Assembly: GCA_039720395.1 (NCBI GenBank)
Contig: CM077823.1
Span: forward strand, 6,314,909-6,378,908
Direction: 5' to 3'
DNA from: Liquidambar formosana
Lineage: Eukaryota > Streptophyta > Magnoliopsida > Saxifragales > Altingiaceae
Length of the DNA: 64,000 nucleotides
Below, piece after piece: positions 57,062 through 64,000 of the stretch. The position numbers and the translations under genes were made by a program. Position 1 is the stretch's first letter. Each line of letters starts with the position of its first letter. The notes under the pieces were generated by a model. It was given only the letters and a program-made list of their open reading frames with translations. It ran no database searches and was not told the origin of the DNA.

Positions 57062-59406
57062 GAAGATAAATCACGAGTTTGCTAAGAGGCTTTACAGAAA
57101 AGAACAAGCAGTCCTTCACAAAAACCATGTAAGGTTAAAACCTTAACCTAGACTACAATAAAGGCCCTAGGAAAAGAGATCTTTTAGCTTTTAAGGGGGC
57201 TGGGGTAACTCTAGAAAAAGAAATAAGAGAAAGAGAAGAAAGAAAGAGATAAAACCCTAAACCACTAGGATTTGTTTGAGATCCACACTCAAACACAAAG
57301 AAGAGTTCCACACTCCAACTTTTTTTGATAAAGTAACGATATGTATTGAAATAAAAGGGCAAACACCCATAATCACTTACTTCATCAGAAAGAGAAAAGG
57401 GCAAACACCCACGTATATGAGACATATACAAGAGCAAAAAAGCCCCCAACTCCTCAGCTAACAAGAAAAGAGAGAAGCAAAAAAACCCCTTTAAGCCTAA
57501 TACAACTTTAGGGAGTCGAGAGAAATGGAAAAAAAGGGGGGGTACAACACCCACTTGTATAACTACAAAAAAACCACGAATAAAGAAATTTAATCAATAA
57601 GGATATAAGTTCCACCGTAGAAGATTCCATTCCTTCAAAAGTTCTTAAATTTCGTTCTTTCCAAATGCACCAAAAAGTGCATTAGGCACCATCCTCCAAA
57701 CCACCTTAGGGTCCTTTTGGCCCTTTTGGTCCACCAACTTCCCATCAAGACACGCGTAGAAGCCGGAAACATCCACTTAACCCCAATAAGATGGAAAATA
57801 AGATACCATAAGCTTCTTGCCACCTCACAATGAATGAAAAGGTGGTCGACCGTTTCCTCCACATTCTGCATGTTATACATCTATTTGGAATCTCCCATTT
57901 CATTCTAACCAAAAGGTCGATAGTAAGGCATTTATTGTGAACCACCAACCAAGAGAAGAAAGCTACTTTTGAAGGAATTGAGGAAATCCAAATGCTTTTG
58001 GCCGGAGGGAACTCTTCCATGTTTTAACCCAAGTAAGTATAATAATATTTCACCGAGAATAAATCTTTAGGGTCATCACGCATCACGCCACACCAAAGTA
58101 TCATTCCCTTACAAAGAAATCTTACTTTCGTATAAGTAATGAAAAAAATCCATCACGGTCTCCAACTCCCAATCATTAAAACCTCTACAAAATATGATGT
58201 TCCAATGAACTCCATTCCTTTAACTATCAATATTATCCATGAGCCAAGCTTCCTTATTTGTTGTTGTTAGGTTTCCATCTTAAAAGCCTAAGCTTGTAAG
58301 TGGAGGGCCCAAACAGCTATATAAAGCAATGTCAAAGTTTATAATTAACCAATGTGGGATGTGGTATTTTTCCAACAGTTGCAATCTCATACAAAAGGGG
58401 GAATTTCTCCAAGAGAGGGCTATCACCATACCACACATCCTTCCAAAATTTAATTCTATTTCCCTTTCCCACCTCCAATTTAGTTTCTTTTAAGAAAGTG
58501 TCAACTCAAACATAATTGCTTTCCTAAGTCCCATACCATGTTTGTCTACTATCCTTTGGCCACCAATCCCCTTCTTTCACCCGATATTTTCATACAGTAG
58601 CATCCCTCAACAATTCTTGCTCGCCATTTCCGAATCTCCAAAGCCATTTACCAAGTGGAGCTTTATTCATGTCCATAATGGATTTAATACCCAACCCTCC
58701 TTGCTCGTTTGGTAAGCACACCATCTTCCAACCAACAAGATGAAACTTGAACTCACCATTAAAATAACTTTTATTCCATCAACCCTACTCTTAGTAGGGC
58801 TATTACAATCCAATTTTTTGAGTTCCAATATGCTTGCTCCTCAAGTTAACTAAGTTTCCTATTCTATCAAGTTCTAATTCTACTAGGTTTCTAATATAAC
58901 TAGGCTACTAATTATGACTTCCATAAGTAATTAATCCCTTCCCTTTACAAAATACATAAAGCCCATAAGGCTGGCCCATTCCCTAATATAATAAAATTAT
59001 TAAAATACCCTTATGATAAATACAATATTCCCATACAAAGAATACCCCCAATAAATCCTTTTTCTTACTTACACATTCCACATCAAGCAAAGGAAAAAAT
59101 ACATCATAAAGCTATTTTTGAAATTTTCCAATGAACAAAGAACAAGTGAGTGCAATCATTAGTTTTAATCAGAGTGGAGAGACTTTTTGCCTTCCAATTG
59201 GACAGAAATATAGTGCTCACATTTTTCCTTTCATGATGCAATTTATCACCCAACACAATGGATTTTTTCTGTGTTTTTGTCTCATTTATGATGTGTCCTC
59301 AGTGCAGGTACGTAGGGGTCTTTTCCCTAGTTATAACGACCCTCCAAAATATCCAGAGAAGATCCTATTTTGTGGCTGGCGCCGTGACATTGATGATATG
59401 ATTTTG
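46184..59406 (+). CDS. POLLUX: POLLUX/DMI1-type nuclear-envelope cation channel (3' exons beyond window)
   Basis: Eight in-phase GT-AG exons give 693 codons: 46184-46771, 49731-49799, 49912-50538, 51182-51364, 51537-51596, 51747-51950, 56649-56897, 59308-59406. There is a Ser/Pro-rich N-terminus, then a membrane helix (about 194-215) and a short coiled stretch (RVAELQEEITNL). Helices at 261-280 and 320-343 follow, then a pore with filter ADSGNHA (360-366), an inner helix (SSGGMLIFAMMLGLVSDAI), and an RCK-type domain from HILILGWSDKLGSL to RRDIDDMIL. Known role: with CASTOR, K+-permeable channels of the nuclear envelope needed for symbiotic calcium spiking. POLLUX-type genes also persist in non-symbiotic plants, so presence does not prove symbiosis. 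KKRIAYMVDVCFSVYPYAKL and the N-terminus favour POLLUX over CASTOR. The filter has Ser, as in CASTOR and most POLLUX, not the legume DMI1 Ala. About 200 C-terminal residues are missing. Confidence 0.93.
47340..47700 (+). pseudogene. LINE reverse-transcriptase fragment in POLLUX intron 1
   Basis: The plus strand reads FKVDFEKPYDHVEWGFLLDF and KSFGVKWRNWISGCLRI, then MSNGLMVRLKVDLVRL, matching the RT palm region of plant LINEs (VDFEKAYD.V.W and WI..C). Stops follow. The ends are undefined. It is in the same orientation as the gene. Confidence 0.75.
47813..47933. mobile_element. Tourist-like MITE in POLLUX intron 1
   Basis: GGGGGAATTTACAGATAGGT at the left is the inverse of the right end ACCTATCTGTAATCCTCCCC, and the next inner block (TAATTACAGTT/AACTGTAATTA) also pairs. 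It is the same family as 22763-22908. The TTA flank is not preserved here. Confidence 0.7.
48400..48620 (+). mobile_element. tRNA-derived SINE in POLLUX intron 1
   Basis: A box A-like TAGCCCAGTTGGTAAGGGC and box B GGTTTGATTCCCC, followed by a body with GGTGGGTTGTTGTGCTAG and an A-rich tail, are typical of Au-like plant SINEs. AGAGAGCTGATGATAAA (48383-48399) and AGAGAGCTGACGATAAA (48621-48637) form a 17-bp target duplication with one change. Confidence 0.9.
49080..49256. mobile_element. hAT-type MITE (177 bp) in POLLUX intron 1
   Basis: The ends CTATGTTACATGGACAC and GAGTCCATGTAACAGAG are inverted repeats. CTTAGTGA flanks both sides (49072-49079 and 49257-49264), an exact 8-bp duplication. 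The interior contains GGTGTGGGTAC-like and inverse motifs. Confidence 0.9.
51951..52825. other. Proximal part of POLLUX intron 6
   Basis: AT-rich intron sequence with no element or exon that I can assign. The intron as a whole runs from 51951 to 56648 (4.7 kb). Confidence 0.5.
52826..54024. mobile_element. 1.2-kb hAT-type non-autonomous element in POLLUX intron 6
   Basis: It begins TAGGGGTG and ends CACCCCTA. Subterminal regions hold repeated CCGAAC/GTTCGG and GGTTTCGGTCGG motifs in inverted arrangement. Flanks are GTCGCCAC (52818-52825) and GTTGCCAC (54025-54032), an 8-bp duplication with one change. The centre (about 53100-53560) is a C/T-rich stretch rich in CTCCATC, CCGTTGCTC and CTGCCGC that is unlike the AT-rich ends and may be captured host DNA. 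No transposase ORF is present. Confidence 0.82.
54142..54425. repeat. Minisatellite, ~33-bp units (CTTAAGGAGATATTCCTAAG)
   Basis: About eight or nine degenerate units on the theme GCCTTAAGGAGATATTCCTAAGGTGACCA follow one another, with copies differing by several bases and small indels. CTTAAGGAGATATTCCTAAG is itself nearly palindromic. It lies in POLLUX intron 6. Confidence 0.85.
54560..55300 (+). promoter_or_regulatory. LTR/promoter-like segments with G-box cluster in POLLUX intron 6
   Basis: ACACGTGTC, a G-box/ABRE core with CACGTG, occurs at 54935, 54954, 55047 and 55099, and a partial GACACGTA near 55199. A TATAAATA box follows at 55243-55250. Another TATATAAA lies at about 54574, upstream of this cluster. 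The layout resembles U3-R sequences of LTR or pararetrovirus-like elements, but no matching second LTR or coding region was found, so the origin is unclear. Confidence 0.45.
55583..55805 (+). mobile_element. tRNA-derived SINE within a local duplication, POLLUX intron 6
   Basis: A-box-like GTACAGTTGGTAGGAGG and B-box GGGTTCGATTCC are followed by a body ending CTTGACCGTC and a poly(A) tail. The flanking sequence TTACTATTGTTTTACATTCACC occurs before it (about 55548) and again after it (about 55901). Both are followed by CAAGTACACCTCA, so the SINE sits in the first copy of a direct duplication of local sequence. Confidence 0.75.
57015..57051. repeat. 37-bp poly(C) tract followed by poly(A)
   Basis: An uninterrupted run of 37 C residues immediately followed by about 10 A lies in POLLUX intron 7, 118 bp after exon 7. 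On the other strand it is a G run. Its true length in the genome is doubtful because such tracts are hard to sequence. Confidence 0.9.
57319..58760 (-). pseudogene. 5'-truncated LINE in POLLUX intron 7
   Basis: The 3' end is marked by a poly(T) at about 57320, with minus-strand AATACATATCGTTACTTTATC just inside. Moving upstream on the minus strand, about 57640-58020 encodes zf-RVT, with SIWISSIPSKVAFFSWLVVHNKCLT and HLFIHCEVARSLW split over two frames. About 58560-58740 encodes VGWKMVCLPNEQGGLGIK and KAPLGKWLWRFGNGEQELL, the block after the RT. It carries a solo LTR (58265-58377) and is antisense to the gene. Confidence 0.85.
58265..58377 (-). mobile_element. Solo LTR of the TRIM/SMART family, nested in a LINE
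   Basis: This 113-bp sequence, TGTTAGGTTTCC...TTTCCAACA on the plus strand, is the inverse of the LTRs at 27703-27814 and 27510-27621. Flanks GTTGT (58260-58264) and GTTGC (58378-58382) look like a 5-bp target duplication with one change. The LINE similarity continues on both sides, so it inserted after the LINE. Confidence 0.85.
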
Positions 59407-61740
59407 GTAATTTTCTTTTACATATCCCAGTCTTTAATATTAACAGAATATGACTTTAAATTTACAATAGACAACTACTTATCCTCGAAAAGTCTCCTAT
59501 TCCTCTCTAACCAAACATTCTAAAAAGTTTCATGGGACACTATCCTCCAAATCAAAAGAGAATTTGTGTTGTTTGATCTAACCCTCCAACTATCCTTCAA
59601 TTGTAGAGCTAAAAAAGACATAGCCCATCTCACCCCACAGATAGCAAAATATAACACAAATTACTCAAAAGTCATGTTCCAATGTGAAAAAAAAAAAAAA
59701 AGAAGATGACCAACTGCTTCCTTGCACATAATACACCAATTTGGCATCATAAAAGCTCCTCCTTACTAAGTACCAATTTGGTGTCATAAAGCTCCTCACT
59801 AAGTTTTCAATGGTTAGGCACTTGTCCCAAAGGACCCAAACCACCTTCGACAAAGAAAGGCCACCTTGAATGGCATTGACTTTAAATAAACCAAATTACG
59901 TTGGAAATTCGTGATTCCCCCCACCTTGAGTTAAACATTTAGCATATAGAGAAAAGAAGAATGGTCGTTAATTAATTCAGAAACTAGAATTATAAAAATA
60001 TTATTTCTATTAAGCACCTATGCCACTAGGTAGATGATGTGACATGCCACATCCTCCCAAGAAATCTCAGAGGTTCAAAAACTTGATGGAATCTCTCCTT
60101 CCAAGGGATCAAGCTATTGAACTTTCTCTTGTTATCGGACCAAGCTCTTGAATATTGCCTACAAAGCAAGAATATAGATATGGTATATGGGTATGGTCTG
60201 GCAAATTTTGGAAAAAATGGATATGGTTTTAGAAAGGATAGTTTAATATATATGATTTGAATCACCTCTGTGATGTCTCGCAGTGATCCGACCTGTCTAT
60301 GACAATCATGCGTGGTCACGTACTGCTTGAATCATTGCACGACATCGTGTGGGTGATCCAAACCCTCATAATATATATAAAGCTTTGATCATGTGCGGGA
60401 TATCCCATTCGATCACAGCCGTCCATGAGTGACATGCGTGCGTGTGTGTCATCCACGGATGGCCATGATCAAATGGGATACTCCGGGATATCCTGCACAT
60501 GATTAGTCCTCTATATATATATATATATATGTTTACACCACAATATAACTGTCAAAAAAATCAACAGCTAGGATCAAATTAAGAGCTCAAATGATTGGGA
60601 TTGACCACTGCAACGATGGTATCTTGCAGTGAGAGCTTAAATATCAAAACACCCAAACATTGTTGTTTTGGGTTGTCCTTCATGAATAAGTGGGACATCT
60701 CCATGTAGCACATTTTCTACCAGTTCTTACACATAAGCTGCAAGGTTTTCTGGACACATGGAGGAGAAAGAAATTTCTTTTTGCTGGAGCCAAGCAAACC
60801 AGGCACAACAGTTAATTAACCAGTAGACCAAAGGAGGCACCTTTCAGCTCAAGAGCATGTGCACACTGATACGTATAGTGGAGCATTCCATCAAGTGTTC
60901 AGATACTACTCTCAAGCTCGAACAAGAGGAAACTGCTTCTAGAAGGATATGTAATAAGGGTTAAACCCAGATGGCCGATACCACGCCTTTAGCGATGGTT
61001 AACCATAGCCGTTATACTAACTAGAGTAACACATGGGAGAGCTGATCAAATTGGTTACCATCCTTAAGGAAAACAGCAGAGAATGAAGAAAGGTGTGAGT
61101 TTGAACAGATGAACAGGGATGCAGCTAAGCTGACAGATTTAACTTGGCTGCAACAACTCAACAAACGAATAAAGTGCTTCCTGTTAAGCTCTCTCTTTCT
61201 CAAACACTCAACAACTCAACAACTCAAAGCCTCTCCCTGAGAAACTTCTCTACTTTGCACAGATTTATCCTTCTTCTCCTTATCCCATGTAGACATCCCA
61301 TCTTTTTGCCAAGGGGTAGTGAGACTGCCTATGTACTTTCTATTCTTCTTCTATTTCTCTAGTCTGAGATTGTATCGGACATAGAGTCCATACCTGAAGA
61401 AGAACAAGACGTTTCTTTCTTTATTATTTGGTGAGTGTTATTTTAGCACTGGTTGCATCAGTGTTGCATTCTCAAGTGAGAGAGATAGAGAGAGAGAGAG
61501 AGTCAAATTCTTCTTAGTTGAGGCAGTCAAAACTTATACAGGAGAGGGCTGTTCCTAGCTCTCCTTTATCGTCCGTCTGACGTCAGGGCCTCTAGGACGG
61601 ATTTCTATCCATTCACAGTTTGTATCCAGGCTTCTCGTCCAAATATTGACATGCCTACACAAACACACACACTCTTTGGGACGTAGAATTTACCAAAAAT
61701 CAGAATAAGCTTATTTAATCTTTGCCTGTTTTTAGTGAGA
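59407..61740. other. Downstream intron of POLLUX with element debris
   Basis: About 59540-59900 is another minus-strand LINE remnant: KVVWVLWDKCLTIENLV with phrases parallel to 20900-21200. The rest to 61740 has no exon that I can support. I looked for the next POLLUX exon (expected to start near VLEAFLAPGSELWMF) and did not find it. Confidence 0.55.
60384..60505. mobile_element. Foldback MITE (GATCATGTGCGGGATAT family)
   Basis: The left arm TTTGATCATGTGCGGGATAT, then CCCATTCGATCA, pairs with the right arm TGATCAAATGGGATA, then GGGATATCCTGCACATGATTAG. The middle holds GCGTGCGTGTGTG. The whole folds into a long stem. Flanks are TA-rich (ATATATATAA and CTATATATATAT). A partial relative is at 1916-2003. 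Confidence 0.7.
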
Positions 61741-62575
61741 ACACTTCCTTTTTGTGCACACCCAGTGGGAGTCTACAATCACAGAGTATGGTGCCAATAA
61801 GAATCAAAAGGCTGGAAATGCCCTCTGGACGAAGTCACGACATGGAACATGATTCTAATGATCAATCAACCAATTAAGCCAATTATGACTTTAGTGCTAT
61901 GGTTCAAGGTGATGAAAGTTATAACATGTCTCAGGAGATGTTCGATGGCTTTAGGAGAAATTTGGTTGAAGCTTATAAAAAATCTCTTTCAACAAATATC
62001 TCGAAATATTTGTTTTGGTGTATTTGGAGGGAGAGGAACCTTAGGACTTTTGAAGGGATCGAAAAGTCGGTCATTGATCTCAAATCTATTTTACAAAGAA
62101 TCTCTTTTTGTGGTTCTCTAGTCACAACATGGAACATGATTCTAATGATCAATCAACCAATTAAGCCAGTTATGACTTTAGTGCTATGGTTCGAAGTTAT
62201 GAAAGTTATAACATGTCTCAAGAGATGTTTGATGGCTTTAGGAGAAATTTGGTTGAGGCTCATAAAAAATCTCTTTCAACAAATATCTCGAAATATTTGT
62301 TTTGGTGTATTTGGAGGGAGAGGAACCTTAGGACTTTTGAAGGGATCAAAAAGTCGATCATTGATCTCAAATCTATTTTTACGAAGAATCTCTTTTTGTG
62401 GTTCTCTAGCTATACTAAGATTTGCAAACCTTCTTTTGTACATTTTGTAGATACCCTAAAGATATAAAAGGGTCTTCTTTTTTCCATTATGCTTTGAACT
62501 TGCATATGTCTCATGTACTTGGGCTTAGTATTTTGTTATTAAAACATATTTTACTTCATAAAAAAACAAATATCT
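61741..62575 (+). pseudogene. Chimeric retroelement debris: gypsy-like leader joined to a duplicated LINE C-terminus
   Basis: GTGCACACCCAGTGGGAGTC at about 61756 resembles the sequence after the primer-binding site of gypsy elements, and a short frame (MVPIRIKRLEMPSGRSHD) follows. It then passes into a LINE C-terminal block, LFWCIWRERNLRTFEG and KSVIDLKSI. This whole part occurs twice in tandem (about 61839-62125 and 62126-62412, period 287 bp). The second copy continues to SFVHFVDTLKI and ends in a short A run at about 62562. Confidence 0.7.
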
Positions 62576-62599
62576 TGAAATATGAAGGCGGCCATCAGA

Positions 62600-64000
62600 G
62601 GAGTAGCTGAAAATGGCCAGCTCACATGCTTATATAGATAGACTAGGTTGGTGCACCATCACCACAGTATTGCTGACGAGGCCTCCACCTCCATTGAAAG
62701 TTCAAAATGTGCCTCGGAGAACGAATGCTCCACAAACAGCCAAAATTTTAAAGATTAGAATAAATATTCATTTCTTTAATTTTCTGTTTTTTCTTCAAAT
62801 TTTTATTAATGTTTTTTTTTTTAATTTTTAATTATCTAATGCTAGGCCAAAATGTTTTATTTAATTTATATTATGTTTATTACTAGTATTTTTGATTTGT
62901 TACTTTTAAAGATATTGTTTGTATAATGTGCAGTAAATTAACTAAATACTATTAGTAAAAATTACCCTGATGTGTTACATACATAACTTCAATTTTAGCA
63001 TAAGAATTTGTTAAATTTCAATCTTTCTTTATATGAATTTTTATATATTTTTTATAGCAACAAAAAGGGGATTTTGTTAAAAAATGAAGAGAATATAGAA
63101 GAGGACAAGAAGTCCTACAATAAAGAAAGAAAACACAAAAAAGAACAATACCAAAACTACCCTCCACAACAGCCCTCCAATTTGACACAATTACAAACAA
63201 TGGAGTCTCTGAAATCTCCTTGGAATTTGAAGCCAAGAAAGAGGCTCTAATGAAAGTCGGTGCAGTTTGGACGATTTGTAGGGGTTTTTCCACCAAACTG
63301 AAACTGCACCAACACCAATACAACATATGCTACACCGACCAAATTGGTATTTGGTGCGGTTTGGTGAATTTGAAAATCCCTTTCTCACCCCATTTTGTCC
63401 CATTTATAGTTGGCCAGATGAGACAGAGCGGGGTGGGACGAAAAAACCCATTACATTCAGTAACCTAGATTTGATATTAAAAAAATGTGAGAAATAATCT
63501 TTTTTATTTTCCACATTCATAATAAGAAATTTTTAAAATTCGTTGAATAAATTTATGAAACCACATTCAATTAAAAAAGCTCTAAAAAGCTCTAAATAAA
63601 GAGATCGTAACAACTAAAGTAGTCGCATCATAAAAATTATATATATGTATATTCGATAAAAAATAAGAACTTAATCGGGGTGGGTTCGGGATGGGTTTTT
63701 AAAGAACATCGCAACCCCGCCCCGAACCCTAACGGGTTTTTAAAAAAATCCGCAAACCCGTCCCAACCCCACTAAGTAGTGTCCCAAACCATTCCGAATA
63801 AGAGCGGGGTGGGGCGGGACCGCGAAAAAACCCATCCCATTGGCATCCCTAGTGAGTAATACCAAATTTATTATTTGCCTTATGTTTTTTTTTTATAAGA
63901 GAAATTGTATTGATAAAAAAGAATACAAAATTGGACAAGGAAGCCAAACTACACAATAGAACCCAAGACCAGCCCAAACAACAAGCCAAAAGGAGCCAGC
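62600..64000. other. Right-end noncoding region with TE fragments
   Basis: No gene is seen. At 63640-63853 G/C-rich GGGTGGGTTCGGGATGGG and its inverse forms lead to a hAT-like end GGCATCCCTA. A matching left end was not located. At 63888-64000 the plus strand reads AGAAATTGTATTGATAAAAA preceded by poly(T), the inverse of a LINE 3' end, with the rest beyond the window. A similar phrase at about 63050-63120 may be another LINE 3' end. Confidence 0.45.

Noticed and set aside
57276..57554. ORFs on both strands after the poly(C) tract
   Set aside because: They cover the noncoding 3' end of a LINE and adjacent low-complexity sequence, with no conserved motif.
46184..59406. CASTOR instead of POLLUX
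   Set aside because: The filter ADSGNHA alone would allow CASTOR, but the KNNKEEVPLKKRIAYMVDV and FATIFLIGFGGLALYAV segments and the DRDWLFPSFLG-type N-terminus fit POLLUX/DMI1 better.
59407..64000. Remaining C-terminal POLLUX exons
   Set aside because: I searched by eye for the expected following blocks (around SELWMFNEVPE and REGNAVIRRHLESLP) and found none on the plus strand, so the gene is left 3'-partial.

Overview
This window is nuclear DNA of a flowering plant, most likely a woody or repeat-rich eudicot. It has long AT-rich introns with GT-AG borders, plant-specific gene families, and a dense layer of plant transposable elements (LINE, SINE, Ty1/copia, Ty3/gypsy, TRIM/SMART, hAT, PIF/Harbinger and Helitron-like). 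The sequence does not identify the species.

Three host genes can be supported, all on the + strand. (1) The 3' part of a JAZ/TIFY jasmonate repressor lies at 1198-3960; its TIFY-core exon is not visible, and its last two exons are repeated at 5761-6556. (2) A complete DXO1 gene (DXO/Rai1-type 5'-end NAD-cap and decapping enzyme) has 13 exons at 12627-24552 and encodes 513 aa. (3) A POLLUX/DMI1-type nuclear-envelope cation channel starts at 46184. Eight exons (693 codons) are visible to 59406 and the C-terminal exons lie beyond the window.

Layout. 1-480: LINE fragment. 1-6.6 kb: JAZ tail. 3.1-11.6 kb: a 2.2-kb tandem duplication in which each copy later received different insertions, so each copy preserves the other's empty sites (LINE in copy 1; Helitron-like element and hAT MITE in copy 2). 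12.2-25 kb: DXO1, with LINE, MITE and recent tandem duplications in its introns. 25.8-28 kb: truncated copia element abutting two very small LTR elements in inverted orientation. 28.1-40.9 kb: a seven-unit tandem array (about 1.2-1.36 kb per unit) derived from a gypsy gag leader, each unit with an antisense short ORF that starts with a signal-peptide-like segment. The first unit is split by a 4.8-kb PIF/Harbinger-like element holding a decayed plant-transposon ORF between arrays of paired 14-bp palindromes. 40.9-44.4 kb: the decayed rest of gag and protease and the start of RT. 46.2-59.4 kb: POLLUX, with two introns swollen by nested elements. 59.4-64 kb: downstream intron or flank of POLLUX, made of LINE and other element debris.

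The three genes have no operon-like relationship. JAZ acts in jasmonate signalling, DXO1 in RNA 5'-end quality control, and POLLUX in nuclear calcium signalling. The most unusual structures are the palindrome-pair arrays, the gag-leader array with its antisense ORF, the read-through-like Helitron, and the reciprocal empty sites that allow the insertions to be ordered in time.
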